Part shown: piece after piece, positions 31,252-40,241 of the stretch
Numbering within the stretch: position 1 is the first letter of the stretch
Layout of the letters: each line of letters starts with the position of its first letter
Assembly (NCBI RefSeq): GCF_022348085.1
Contig: NZ_JAKRFN010000023.1
Coordinates: forward strand, 1-64,000
Length of the DNA: 64,000 bases
Direction of reading: 5' to 3'
Source of the DNA: Mycobacterium sp. PSTR-4-N
GTDB taxonomy: Bacteria > Actinomycetota > Actinomycetes > Mycobacteriales > Mycobacteriaceae
Notes under the pieces: generated by a model
Told to the model about the DNA's origin: nothing
The model's database searches: none
Seen by the model: the letters and a program-made list of their open reading frames with translations, nothing else
Made by a program: the position numbers and the translations under genes

Positions 31252-32026
31252 CCTCGTACAGCGTGTGGGTGCCGGAGAAGCCTTTCAACTCGGTCTCGTG
31301 GCTCGCGTCGATGACCAGGTCGTCGCAGTCGTCGAGCGCGTCGCGCACCGCCGAACTGACCAGTATCTGACCACCGTCGGCCTGCGCGGCGACCCGCGCC
31401 GCCATCGCCACGTTACGGCCGAACACGTCGTCGCCGCGTAGCACGGACTTCCCCGTGTGGATACCGATGCGTACCCGAATACCGTTGCGCCGCTTGGACA
31501 GTGCGTCTTGAATGTCCACAGCGCAGCGAACCGCCTGTTCGGCACGGGCGAACGCGACCATGAACCCGTCGCCCTGGCTCTTCACCACGTGGCCGTCATG
31601 GTGCTCGACGTGGCGGCGCACGGCACGGTCGTGTCTGCCGATCAACCGCACGAAGGCCCGGTCGCCGATGCGTTCGTTGAGCGCGGTCGACTCCTCGATG
31701 TCGGAGAACATGATCGCGAGTCGTCCGTTGCGGGACAGGCGGGCGAGGTCGGGTCGTTCCACTTCGGCCCAGTCCGCGAGGTCCTCGATGGAGGAGCGCA
31801 CCGCCGCGCCGAGCCCGTCGCGGCGCAGGATGTTCGCCGTCTGCCACACCGTTTTGACGGCCCGGGTGCCGCCCGAGACCAGCAATTGCCGGGTGTCGAG
31901 ACGGCCCCGCAATTCGTCTGCTTCGGCTTCAGCGGCCCGCACCCGCCGCCACAGCACCGCGATGCCGACCGCCTCGCCCACGGCGACGACGGCGAGGGCC
32001 AGCGCGAGGATCTGCATCCCGGTCAC
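31241..32026 (-). CDS. class III adenylate cyclase-type protein with N-terminal membrane helix
   Basis: A 261-residue protein: one transmembrane helix (about 5-26), a coiled linker and a class III nucleotide cyclase domain from about residue 100. Metal-binding Asp109 (FSDIEEST) and Asp153 (KSQGDGFM) are present. Adenine-selecting Lys149 and Asp200 (GDDVFG) and transition-state Arg211 are also in place, so the ATP-type residue set is mostly intact. The usual transition-state Asn four residues before that Arg is Ala207 (VAMAAR). Activity therefore needs testing. Such GDDVFGRNVAMAAR forms do occur in actinobacterial cyclases. Confidence 0.82.
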   Translation of the reverse strand: MTGMQILALALAVVAVGEAVGIAVLWRRVRAAEAEADELRGRLDTRQLLVSGGTRAVKTVWQTANILRRDGLGAAVRSSIEDLADWAEVERPDLARLSRNGRLAIMFSDIEESTALNERIGDRAFVRLIGRHDRAVRRHVEHHDGHVVKSQGDGFMVAFARAEQAVRCAVDIQDALSKRRNGIRVRIGIHTGKSVLRGDDVFGRNVAMAARVAAQADGGQILVSSAVRDALDDCDDLVIDASHETELKGFSGTHTLYEVTA

Positions 32027-32051
32027 CGGTCCAGTATTGGATGCTGGGAGC

Positions 32052-32990
32052 GTGAACTGCTCGCAGGCCCCCTGTTACGAGAGTCGCTGGCTGCGCGCCA
32101 CCAGCGGGGACGGCGCCCGCGCGATCTGGCTGCGGGAGACGCTGCTGCGGGCGTCGACAGGTGCAGCGAGCGCCGATGTGTGGGTGATGGTGTTCGACCC
32201 CGCCGGACATCGGGCTCATCGAGAGTCGTTTCCGATCGACAGCGCTGTCTTCGCGGATGACCCGTGGACCGCGCGGATCGGGCCGAACAGTCTCACCGAC
32301 ACGGCCGCCGTCGGTGGTGTTCCGGGGCGCGCGCGCTGGGATCTGACGGTCCGGCCCGGCGGGGAACCCGCGGTGCGGGTGCTCTCCGACCGGGCCTATC
32401 AGGCGCGGTTCCCGCCGGCCAAGACTCTCGTGCGGCATCCCCGGGCGCAGGTGGACGGGCGACTCGAGATCGACGGTCTGACCGTCGAGGTCGACGGGTG
32501 GGTGGGCAGCGTCAACCACAATTGGGGCAGCCGGCACACCGCTGCCTACGCATACGGGCAGGTGTGCGCGTTCGACGACTCGCCCGGCACCACCCTCGAG
32601 ATCGTCACGGCGCGGGCCGCGGTGGGTCCGGTGCTCCTGCCCGCCGTCACCCTCTTCGTGCTGCGCCACGCCGGCATGGAGTTCGCTGTGCGCACGGTCG
32701 TGGGCAGCCTGCAGACTCACGGCCGCTATGAGCCGTTCACGTGGAGCTTCGGGGCGCGAGTGGGCGAGCAGACGATCGAAGGGGAGATCGCCGCCGCCAC
32801 CCATGACGTGATCGGCCTGACCTACACCGACACCGGTGGCGCCGAGAAGTACTGCTACAACTCCGCGCTGGCCACGTGTCGACTCCAGGTGGCCGGCATC
32901 TCGGTTCCGCGGACCGAATTGACCAGTTCTGCAGCGATGTTCGAGATCCTCGGCGCCGACCGGGTGGCGGGTGTGCCGCTGCTGGTGTGA
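32052..32990 (+). CDS. CrtC/AttH-like lipocalin-fold protein
   Basis: A 312-residue protein with a beta-rich pattern and the segment VGSVNHNWGSRHTAAYAYGQ, resembling the hydroxyneurosporene synthase (CrtC)/AttH or tocopherol cyclase-like families. Family members hydrate or cyclise isoprenoid chains or just bind them. The reaction here is unknown. The GTG at 32052 has GGGAG 1 nt upstream; longer in-frame starts would lie antisense to the cyclase gene. It is convergent with the hydrolase at 32994, 3 nt between stops. Confidence 0.6.
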   Translation: MNCSQAPCYESRWLRATSGDGARAIWLRETLLRASTGAASADVWVMVFDPAGHRAHRESFPIDSAVFADDPWTARIGPNSLTDTAAVGGVPGRARWDLTVRPGGEPAVRVLSDRAYQARFPPAKTLVRHPRAQVDGRLEIDGLTVEVDGWVGSVNHNWGSRHTAAYAYGQVCAFDDSPGTTLEIVTARAAVGPVLLPAVTLFVLRHAGMEFAVRTVVGSLQTHGRYEPFTWSFGARVGEQTIEGEIAAATHDVIGLTYTDTGGAEKYCYNSALATCRLQVAGISVPRTELTSSAAMFEILGADRVAGVPLLV

Positions 32991-32993
32991 GAG

Positions 32994-33860
32994 TCAGCGC
33001 AGCACGAACGAGACCACGGCGTCGGTGAAGGCGTCGTTGTCGTCGCCGGCAGCCGTATGCCCCGCGCCGGAGAGTTCGACGAACTCGGCGCCGGGCACCT
33101 TCTGCAGGAAATCGGCGACCGCCTCCTCGCTGACCACGTCGGACAGCTTGCCGCGGATCAACAGGATGGGGATCGTCAGCTCGACGGCGGCCTGCTCGAG
33201 CTGCTCGACCCGCAGGAACGGATCGTCATGCGGCGCAGTGAGAAACGCCGGATCCCAGTGCCAGTACCAGCGCCCGTTGCGGTGCCGGAGGTTCTTCTTC
33301 AGCCCCTCGGGGTTCTGCGGACGGGTCCGGTGCGGCAGATAGGCGGCGACCGCGTCGGCCGCGTCGGAGAGGGAGTCGAACCCGTGGACATGGCTGAACA
33401 TGAAGTCGCGGATGCGGGCGCTACCGTCCTTCTCGTAGCGCGGCACCACGTCGACGAGCACCAGACCGGTGACCCGCTGCGGTCCGGCGTCCCGTGCGGC
33501 CTGGATTCCGGTCAGGCCGCCCATGCTCGCGCCGATGAGCACCGTCGGCCGCCCGATCTGGTCCAGCACGGCCACGGTGTCGGCGGACAGCGCGTCGACG
33601 CTGTAGCGGGCATCCGGGGAGCGGTCGCTGTCGCCGTGGCCGCGGCTGTCCAGCGCCACCACGTGCAACCCGCGGGAGGCCAGGATCTGTCCGGTGTTCT
33701 TCCAGGACCAGCGGTTCTGCCCACCGCCGTGCAGCATCAGCACCGACGGACGCTCGCTGTCGGCGTCGCCGGTGACCGGCGGCCGGTTCCACTCGTCGGC
33801 GACCAACCTCAGGCCGTCAGCGCCGATGAAGGTCGCGATCGTCGCATCGCTGCTGGTCAT
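32994..33860 (-). CDS. alpha/beta hydrolase (epoxide hydrolase/haloperoxidase-like)
   Basis: A 288-residue alpha/beta hydrolase. The oxyanion motif is LHGGGQN, the nucleophile elbow is GASMGG (Ser), and the C-terminal base is in LSGAGHTAAGDD. The loop VALDSRGHGDSDRSPDARY is typical of the haloperoxidase/epoxide hydrolase branch, but the nucleophile is Ser, so it acts as an esterase or C-C hydrolase and not as an Asp-type epoxide hydrolase. The substrate is unknown. It is divergent from the TetR gene at 33966 with 105 nt between starts, so that TetR may regulate it. Confidence 0.83.
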   Translation of the reverse strand: MTSSDATIATFIGADGLRLVADEWNRPPVTGDADSERPSVLMLHGGGQNRWSWKNTGQILASRGLHVVALDSRGHGDSDRSPDARYSVDALSADTVAVLDQIGRPTVLIGASMGGLTGIQAARDAGPQRVTGLVLVDVVPRYEKDGSARIRDFMFSHVHGFDSLSDAADAVAAYLPHRTRPQNPEGLKKNLRHRNGRWYWHWDPAFLTAPHDDPFLRVEQLEQAAVELTIPILLIRGKLSDVVSEEAVADFLQKVPGAEFVELSGAGHTAAGDDNDAFTDAVVSFVLR

Positions 33861-33951
33861 CGTCCACCGCGTCCTCTCGCCGGTCCCCGCCAGCTGAGGT
33901 TACCCAGCACACCGATTGCGCCGATCTCGGGTCCCGACAGACCACGTTCCC

Positions 33952-33957
33952 TAATAT
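33952..33957 (+). promoter_or_regulatory. -10 box (TAATAT) for the mce-linked TetR gene
   Basis: TAATAT is a near-consensus -10 and ends 8 nt before the GTG at 33966, giving a leaderless transcript. Confidence 0.6.
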
Positions 33958-33965
33958 TTTCGCTT

Positions 33966-34571
33966 GTGCAAATTGAGGCGGGCTCCGACGACGAACGGCG
34001 GTGCATCATCGAGGCCGCCCACCACTGCCTGTCCGATCCGCACCGAGAGCCGGTCACGATGTCGGCGATCCTGCATTCCGCCGGCCTCTCGAGCCGGGCC
34101 TTCTACCGCCATTTCCGGTCGAAAGACGATCTCTTCCTCGCCCTGTTGCAGCAGGGCGCCGACGAGATCGCAGCCCGGGTGGACCGGGTGGCCGCCGCAG
34201 GAACCGGCAGCCCCGCCGACCAGTTGGCAGCGTGGATCGGAGAGATCTTCGATCTCCTGGTGGACCCACGCCGGCGAAGGCAGATGGCGGTCATCGACTC
34301 CGAGGAGGTCCGGTCCGCGGTCGGGTACCGGGAGCTGCGGGAGCGGTCGCACGCCATCAGAGAGGGCTCTCTGGCCCAGATCCTGCGTCGCGGGCGTGCC
34401 ACCGGAGCCTTCCCGCTGACCGACCCCGACCACGACGCGGTCGCGATCAGCGCGTTGGTGAGCCGGGTCCTGTCAAACGTCGCGCCGCAGGACGTGCAGG
34501 CGGTCAAGCTGGCCGAGTCCCGGCTCCTCGACTTCGCCCTGCGCGCCGTCGGCGCGGTGCCCCGTGAGTGA
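33966..34571 (+). CDS. TetR-family regulator upstream of the mce operon
   Basis: A 201-residue repressor with an N-terminal HTH (about 12-55, IIEAAHHCLSDPHREPVTMS ... FYRHFRSKDDLFLALL) and a helical C-terminal domain. It is transcribed in the same direction as the mce operon, whose first gene starts 153 nt downstream after a palindrome and -10-like box. Control of the mce genes and/or the divergent hydrolase is the natural inference. It has one TetR unit, unlike the double-domain Mce3R of M. tuberculosis. Confidence 0.87.
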   Translation: MQIEAGSDDERRCIIEAAHHCLSDPHREPVTMSAILHSAGLSSRAFYRHFRSKDDLFLALLQQGADEIAARVDRVAAAGTGSPADQLAAWIGEIFDLLVDPRRRRQMAVIDSEEVRSAVGYRELRERSHAIREGSLAQILRRGRATGAFPLTDPDHDAVAISALVSRVLSNVAPQDVQAVKLAESRLLDFALRAVGAVPRE

Positions 34572-34603
34572 GCACGGCCGCCGGTGGCGGACTCGTGTTG
34601 GCG

Positions 34604-34618
34604 CACCACATTTTGGTG
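34604..34618. promoter_or_regulatory. palindrome CACCA-N5-TGGTG near the mce promoter
   Basis: CACCACATTTTGGTG is a perfect 5+5 inverted repeat between the TetR gene and the first mce gene. It lies immediately upstream of a -10-like TACGGT (34622-34627), so it would cover the -35/spacer region. It is a candidate operator for the adjacent TetR. Confidence 0.45.
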
Positions 34619-34724
34619 ATATACGGTCTCCCAGCGTCCTCACAGATGTACCGTCACCCACACACCGGGGGTTGGTCAGTCGGAGGCTGTGGCGGTGAAC
34701 TGTTCGCGAGGAAGGACCGGTTGA

Positions 34725-35492
34725 ATGGTCGCTTCCGACGTCATCGGCAAGCCCGTACGCGCGTTCGGCGGGTTCTTCTCGATGGCCCTCGACACGTTCG
34801 TCGCGCTGTTCCAGCCACCGTTCGCCTGGCGCGAGTTCATCGCCCAGTCATGGTTTGTCGCGCGGGTGTCGATCCTGCCGACGCTGCTGCTCACCATCCC
34901 CTACACCGTGCTGCTGACGTTCATCACGACGATCCTGCTGACCGAGATCGGTGCCGCGGACTTCTCCGGAACCGGTGCCGCACTGGGCACGGTGCGCCAG
35001 ATCGGGCCGATCGTCACGGTTCTGGTGGTCGCCGGCGCAGGCGCCACCGCGATGTGCGCCGACCTGGGGGCCCGCACCATTCGTGAGGAACTCGACGCGC
35101 TACGGGTGATGGGTATCAATCCCATTCAGGCCCTTGTGGTTCCCCGCGTGCTGGCCGCGATGGTCGTCTCGCTGGCGCTGTCGGCGACGGTGATCCTCGT
35201 CGGCCTCTCGGGCGCATACTTCTTCGTCGTCTACATCCAGCACGTCTCGCCCGGCGCATTCGCGGCGGGCCTGACACTGCTCATCGGCACCACCGACGTG
35301 ATCATCGCGTTGACCAAGGCGGCGCTGTTCGGGCTCTCCGCCGGTCTGATCGCTTGCTACAAAGGCATTTCCGTGCGTGGCGGCCCCGCCGGGGTCGGCA
35401 ACGCCGTCAACGAGACCGTCGTGTTCACCTTCATGGCGCTGTTCGCGATCAACATCGTCGCGACGGCTGTAGCGATCAAGATCACCGCATGA
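34725..35492 (+). CDS. YrbEA: Mce-associated ABC permease subunit A
   Basis: A 255-residue MlaE/YrbE-type permease with about five membrane helices. The cytoplasmic coupling motif EELDALRVMGINPIQ (E-E-x-D-A) is in the middle and would contact the shared ATPase MceG, which is not in this window. First gene of the ten-gene mce operon; a GAGGAAGGA ribosome-binding site lies upstream. It overlaps yrbEB by 4 nt (ATGA). Confidence 0.95.
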   Translation: MVASDVIGKPVRAFGGFFSMALDTFVALFQPPFAWREFIAQSWFVARVSILPTLLLTIPYTVLLTFITTILLTEIGAADFSGTGAALGTVRQIGPIVTVLVVAGAGATAMCADLGARTIREELDALRVMGINPIQALVVPRVLAAMVVSLALSATVILVGLSGAYFFVVYIQHVSPGAFAAGLTLLIGTTDVIIALTKAALFGLSAGLIACYKGISVRGGPAGVGNAVNETVVFTFMALFAINIVATAVAIKITA

Positions 35493-36343
35493 CCGTCTCG
35501 CGGCCCCATTCCCAGTTCCCGTGGCTCAAGGCCCGGTTCCGCAGCGTGGCCGGACCGTGGAACGACATCGGTACGCAGACCAAGTTCTACGGTCGCACCC
35601 TGCGCTCGGTCGGGTACGTCTTCACTCACTACAGCGTCGAACTGATCCGCATCATCGCCGCGATGGGCCTGGGCGCAGGAGCGCTCATCGTCATCGGCGG
35701 CACCGTGGCGATCGTCGGGTTCCTGACGGTGACCACCGGCGCGCTGGTGGCGGTGCAGGGCTACAGCGACTTCTCCACCATCGGTGTCGAGGCGCTGACA
35801 GGTTTCGTCTCGGCCTACTTCAACGTCCGCCTCATCGCGCCCGCCACCACCGCGATCGCGCTGTCGGCCACCATCGGCGCCGGCGCCACCGCCCAGCTGG
35901 GCGCGATGCGGATCAACGAGGAGATCGACGCGCTGGAGGTGATGGGCATCCGCAGCATCGCCTTCCTCGCCTCGAGCAGGGTGATCGCAGGATTGCTCGT
36001 CGTGATCCCGCTGTACTGCGTGGGCGTGCTGATGGCGTTCTGGGCGGCGCGATTCGGCACCACCGTGATCTACGGCCAGTCCACCGGCGTCTACGACCAC
36101 TACTTCAAGACTTTCCTCAACCCCACCGACCTGATGTGGTCATTCGGCCAGTGCATCGTGCTGTCGGTGATCATCATGCTCGTGCACACCTACTACGGCT
36201 ACACCGCGCGCGGCGGACCGGCCGGGGTGGGGGAGGCCGTCGGGCGAGCGGTGCGGACGTCGCTGATCGTGTCGGCATCGGTGTTGGTCCTCCTCTCGCT
36301 CGCCGTCTACGGCCAGTCCGGCAACTTCAATCTGGCGGGCTGA
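35489..36343 (+). CDS. YrbEB: Mce-associated ABC permease subunit B
   Basis: A 284-residue second permease, homologous to YrbEA, with the coupling motif NEEIDALEVMGIRS and the C-terminal TARGGPAGVGEAVGRAVRTS shared by YrbE proteins. It carries a longer N-terminal segment (about 45 residues) before the first helix. YrbEA and YrbEB form the inner-membrane channel of the Mce importer. The start overlaps the yrbEA stop; the mceA start is 1 nt after its stop. Confidence 0.95.
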   Translation: MTVSRPHSQFPWLKARFRSVAGPWNDIGTQTKFYGRTLRSVGYVFTHYSVELIRIIAAMGLGAGALIVIGGTVAIVGFLTVTTGALVAVQGYSDFSTIGVEALTGFVSAYFNVRLIAPATTAIALSATIGAGATAQLGAMRINEEIDALEVMGIRSIAFLASSRVIAGLLVVIPLYCVGVLMAFWAARFGTTVIYGQSTGVYDHYFKTFLNPTDLMWSFGQCIVLSVIIMLVHTYYGYTARGGPAGVGEAVGRAVRTSLIVSASVLVLLSLAVYGQSGNFNLAG

Positions 36344-36344
36344 C

Positions 36345-37793
36345 ATGGATTCACACGACGAGGGCCTGCATCCGGCGTGGTACACGCTGATCCTGCTCGT
36401 GGTGGTGGCCGTCGTTCTCTGGCTGACGTATTCGTTGTTCTTCGGCACCTTCACCTCCCACGAGACGGTCACGGTCACATCGGACCGCGCCGGGCTGGTG
36501 ATGGAGACCAACTCGAAGGTCAAGCTGCGCGGGGTGCAGGTCGGCCGCGTCTCGGCGATCGAAGGCGGCAGTGAGCCGGTGGCGCTGCAGCTCGAGATCG
36601 ACAAGGACAAGATCGGGTTCATCCCCGGCAACGTCGAGGCGCAGATCCGGGCCACCACGGTGTTCGGCGCCAAGTACGTCGACCTGATCTATCCCAGTGA
36701 CCCGCAGGGAAAGCTGGAGGCCGGCCAGGTGATCCGGTCACGCAACGTCACCGTCGAGGCCAACACCGTCTTCCAGAACGTCGTCGCGATCATCGACCGG
36801 GTCGACGTGGCGAAGCTCAACAGCACGTTGTCCGCGCTCGCCGACGGGGTGCGCGGGCTGGGCCCGCAGATCGGCGAAGCCACCACCGCCGCCAACGAGG
36901 TTCTGCTGCAACTGAATCCGCGCAACGAGACGATCGCCGAGGACTGGCGCACGTTGCGCCGGTTCAACGACACCTACGGCGCAGCGGCGGGTGACATCGT
37001 GACCACGCTCGACGCGCTCAGCACCACCAGCACGACGATCGCCAACCGTGCCACGCAGCTCGACACGCTGCTGATGTCCACGATCGGGCTGTCCAACAGC
37101 GGCATCAGTCTCCTGGCGCCCAACCAGGCCAACCTGGTCAAGGCCATCAACGTGCTGCGGCCCACCACCGACCTGCTCTTCAAATACAGCCCGGAATACA
37201 CCTGCCTGCTCACGGGCGCCAAGACGCTGCTCGACACCGGCGGGTACGAGGCACCGGGCGGTAACGGCCGCAGCCTTATTCTCGACGTCGGCCTGTCCCT
37301 GGGCGACGATCCGTACCACTACCCGGACAACCTTCCGATCATCGGCGCCAAGGGCGGCCCGGGCGGCAAACCCTCCTGCGGCTCGCTGCCCGACGTCGCC
37401 AAGAACTGGCCGGTGCGAAACCTGGTGACCAACACCGGCTTCGGTACCGGGATCGACTGGCGGCCCAACCCCGGGATCGGGTTCCCGGGCTATGCCAACT
37501 ATCTGCCGACCACCCGCGCCGTGCCCGAACCGCCGAGCATCCGCAACCTGTTCGGTGGACCGGCCATCGGACCCGTCCCGTATCCCGGCGCCCCCGCCTA
37601 CGGTGCGGATCTGTACGCCCCTGACGGCAGCCCGCTGTGGCCGGGACTGCCGCCGGCCCCACCGCCGGGTGCGCCGCGGGAACCGGGACCCACGCCCGGG
37701 TCCGAACCGTTCATCGTCGCCAATCCTGCGCAGATGCAACCCACCCCGCTGCCGCCGGTGCCGCTGCCGCGTGAGGCCGCCCCGTCACCATGA
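36345..37793 (+). CDS. MceA: Mce substrate-binding protein A
   Basis: A 482-residue Mce protein: an N-terminal membrane anchor (about 13-33), an MlaD/MCE domain (about 40-118, SHETVTVTSDRAGLVMETNS ... VKLRGVQVGRV), a long helical stretch (about 140-290) that builds the periplasmic tunnel, and a C-terminal domain with a Pro-rich tail (from about 400). Six such subunits (A-F) assemble a lipid-conducting tube. A short frame begins at its stop codon and bridges to mceB. Confidence 0.95.
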   Translation: MDSHDEGLHPAWYTLILLVVVAVVLWLTYSLFFGTFTSHETVTVTSDRAGLVMETNSKVKLRGVQVGRVSAIEGGSEPVALQLEIDKDKIGFIPGNVEAQIRATTVFGAKYVDLIYPSDPQGKLEAGQVIRSRNVTVEANTVFQNVVAIIDRVDVAKLNSTLSALADGVRGLGPQIGEATTAANEVLLQLNPRNETIAEDWRTLRRFNDTYGAAAGDIVTTLDALSTTSTTIANRATQLDTLLMSTIGLSNSGISLLAPNQANLVKAINVLRPTTDLLFKYSPEYTCLLTGAKTLLDTGGYEAPGGNGRSLILDVGLSLGDDPYHYPDNLPIIGAKGGPGGKPSCGSLPDVAKNWPVRNLVTNTGFGTGIDWRPNPGIGFPGYANYLPTTRAVPEPPSIRNLFGGPAIGPVPYPGAPAYGADLYAPDGSPLWPGLPPAPPPGAPREPGPTPGSEPFIVANPAQMQPTPLPPVPLPREAAPSP

Positions 37794-37858
37794 TCACCAT
37801 CGAGACGCCGACCACCAACGAACCGACACGAAGAGGTGTACCGCCATGGCAGGCCTGA
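37790..37858 (+). other. 22-codon bridging frame between mceA and mceB
   Basis: ATG at 37790 overlaps the mceA stop (ATGA). The frame runs 22 codons (MITIETPTTNEPTRRG...) to a TGA at 37856-37858, 10 nt past the mceB start at 37846 in another frame. This is the only junction in the operon where the next gene does not start within 20 nt, and the small frame could carry ribosomes across the 52-nt gap. Translation is unproven. Confidence 0.35.
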
Positions 37859-38886
37859 CGACGAGGATCCGGCATGACGCATGGCGTCTTGCCGTGTTCC
37901 TGGCCGTATGCCTGCTGGGTGTGTTCGGGTTGTTCGCGGTCTTCGGCCAGATGCGCTTCGGTGAGAAGACGCACACCTACCGTGCGGAGTTCATCAACGT
38001 CAGCGGGCTCGAGGAGGGTGACTTCGTCCGCATCGCCGGAGTGGAGGTCGGACGCGTCGACAAGGTCGCCATCGAACCGGACACGACCGCGATGGTGGAA
38101 TTCACGGCCGACGATTCGGTCGTGCTCACCGAGGGCAGCCGCGCGGTGATCCGGTACGACGACCTGATCGGCGGACGCTTCCTGTCCCTGCAGGAAGGCG
38201 CCGGGAGCACCGCCACGCTGAAGCCGGGTGACACGATCCCGATGGCCCGCACGGCTCCGGCGCTCGACCTCGACGCCTTGATCGGCGGTTTCCGGCCGCT
38301 GTTCCGGGCGCTCGATCCCGAACAGGTGAATGCGCTGTCCGGGCAACTGATCTCGGCGCTGCAGGGCCAGGGCGGCACCATCAACTCGTTCCTGGGTCAG
38401 ACCGCCGCACTGACGTCCACCCTGGCCGACCGGGATCAGCTGATCGGGCAGGTGATCACGAACCTCGACGTGGTGCTCGGGTCGCTGGGGGATCAGAGCG
38501 ACCAGTTCGCCAAGGCGGTCGACGGGTTGTCCGGACTGGTGGAAACACTCAAAGATCGTCGACAGGACATCACCACCGGGTTGGCCTACACGAACGCGGC
38601 GGCGTCGAGCATCGCCGACCTGCTGGCGCAGTCCCGGGAGCCGTTCAGCAAGACCGTGCGCGAAACCGACCGTGCCGCAGGCATCGTCGTGGCCGACAAC
38701 GAGTACTTCGACAATCTGCTCAACACGCTGCCCGACGCCTATCAGGCGCTGGCACGGCAGGGCATCTACGGTGACTTCTTCAGCTTCTACCTCTGCGACA
38801 TCGTGCTCAAGCTCAACGGCAACGGCGGCCAACCCGTGTACGTCAAGGTGGCCGGCCAGTCCACGGGGAGGTGCGCGCCGAGGTGA
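37846..38886 (+). CDS. MceB: Mce substrate-binding protein B
   Basis: A 346-residue Mce subunit: N-terminal helix (about 15-35), MCE domain (about 40-120, YRAEFINVSGLEEGDFVRIA ... GVEVGRV) and a helical region with coiled-coil character (about 150-300). It is the shortest of the six here and lacks a Pro-rich tail, as MceB proteins usually do. A GAGGTG ribosome-binding site lies 8 nt before the ATG at 37846. The end overlaps mceC by 16 nt. Confidence 0.94.
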   Translation: MAGLTTRIRHDAWRLAVFLAVCLLGVFGLFAVFGQMRFGEKTHTYRAEFINVSGLEEGDFVRIAGVEVGRVDKVAIEPDTTAMVEFTADDSVVLTEGSRAVIRYDDLIGGRFLSLQEGAGSTATLKPGDTIPMARTAPALDLDALIGGFRPLFRALDPEQVNALSGQLISALQGQGGTINSFLGQTAALTSTLADRDQLIGQVITNLDVVLGSLGDQSDQFAKAVDGLSGLVETLKDRRQDITTGLAYTNAAASSIADLLAQSREPFSKTVRETDRAAGIVVADNEYFDNLLNTLPDAYQALARQGIYGDFFSFYLCDIVLKLNGNGGQPVYVKVAGQSTGRCAPR

Positions 38887-40241
38887 AATCGTTCAGTGAA
38901 CGCAATCAGTTGATCATCGGCTCGGTCGGGCTGCTGGTGACCATCGGCGTGGTCCTGGGCTCGCTGAACTACACCAAATTGCCGTTCTTCCACGGCAACG
39001 AGTACTCGGCCTTCTTCGCCGACGCCGGCGGGCTGACCACCGGCCAGGACGTGTTGGTGTCGGGCTTCAAGGTCGGCACCGTCACCGCGATCGATCTGGA
39101 CCAGTCGCGCGCACGCATCGCGTTCACCGTCGACAAGAACATCCGGCTCGGGGACCGCACCGAGGCGGCGATCAAGACCAAGGGACTCCTCGGCACCAAA
39201 CTGCTCGAGGTCACCTCCCGCGGCGACGGCCGGCTCGACAGCCCGATTCCCTTGGAGCGCACCACCTCCCCGTACCAGCTGCCCGACGCGCTCGGCGACC
39301 TGGCGTCGACGATCAGCGGCCTGAACACCGACCAACTGTCCGAGTCCCTGCGGGTGCTGTCCGCCACGTTCGCCGACACCCCGCCGCAGCTGCGTGTGGC
39401 CATCGACGGCGTCGCCCGGTTCTCCCAGACCCTCGACGAGCGGGACGCCCAGTTGCGCAACCTTCTCGGGAACGCGGACAAGGCGACGACGGTGCTGGCG
39501 CAGCGCAGCGATCAGATCGTCGGTCTGGTCAACAACAGCAACGCGCTGCTGACCGAACTACGCACCCAGAGCGCGGCGCTGGATCAGATCTCCGGCAGCA
39601 TCTCTACGCTGAGCGAGCAGCTGCTCGGCTTCATCAACGACAACCGCGCGATCCTCAAACCGTCGCTGGACAAACTCAACGGCGTGCTGACGATGATCGA
39701 CAACCGCAAGGAGCGACTGCAGAAGTCGCTACACCTGCTCCAGCAGTACTCGATGTCGCTGGGCGAGTCGGTGTCGTCGGGCCCGTTCTTCAAAACCTAT
39801 GTGGCCAACCTGTTGCCGGGTCAGTTCGTGCAACCGTTCGTCGACGCCGCGTTCTCCGACCTGGGCTTGGACCCGAACGTGCTGCTGCCGTCGGAGCGCA
39901 CCGATCCGCAGGTCGGTCAGCCGGGCACGCCGGCGCTCCCGGTGCCCTACCCGCGGACCGGCCAGGGTGGTGAACCGCGCCTGACCATCCCGGACGCCAT
40001 CACCGGCAACCCCGGCGACCAGGGCTGCGGACCGCCCGGCCTGCCCCTGCCCGGACCCACCGGCTGCTACCCCTACCGTGAGCCGCTGCCGGCGCCGCCG
40101 CCCGGCGGTCCGCCGCCCGGCCCGCCGGCCGAGGCGCCGCCGAACCTGCAGTCGGTCCCCGGACCCACGCCGCTGCCGCAGTACGTGCCCGCGCCGGGCG
40201 AGATCCCGCCCGCCGCACCCACGGACGGAGGAGGTCAGTGA
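38871..40241 (+). CDS. MceC: Mce substrate-binding protein C
   Basis: A 456-residue Mce subunit: N-terminal helix (about 14-32), MCE domain (about 42-120, YSAFFADAGGLTTGQDVLV), a long coiled-coil region (about 140-310) and a C-terminal Pro/Gly-rich tail (from about 345; about a third Pro). Two starts are possible: GTG 38871, overlapping mceB by 16 nt, or GTG 38883, overlapping it as GTGA. The longer one is listed. It overlaps mceD by 4 nt. Confidence 0.93.
   Translation: MRAEVKSFSERNQLIIGSVGLLVTIGVVLGSLNYTKLPFFHGNEYSAFFADAGGLTTGQDVLVSGFKVGTVTAIDLDQSRARIAFTVDKNIRLGDRTEAAIKTKGLLGTKLLEVTSRGDGRLDSPIPLERTTSPYQLPDALGDLASTISGLNTDQLSESLRVLSATFADTPPQLRVAIDGVARFSQTLDERDAQLRNLLGNADKATTVLAQRSDQIVGLVNNSNALLTELRTQSAALDQISGSISTLSEQLLGFINDNRAILKPSLDKLNGVLTMIDNRKERLQKSLHLLQQYSMSLGESVSSGPFFKTYVANLLPGQFVQPFVDAAFSDLGLDPNVLLPSERTDPQVGQPGTPALPVPYPRTGQGGEPRLTIPDAITGNPGDQGCGPPGLPLPGPTGCYPYREPLPAPPPGGPPPGPPAEAPPNLQSVPGPTPLPQYVPAPGEIPPAAPTDGGGQ

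Noticed and set aside
37492..37845. Longer mceB start inside mceA
   Set aside because: The extension is a Pro/Arg-rich out-of-frame reading of mceA; the ATG at 37846 has a ribosome-binding site and gives the normal MceB N-terminus.
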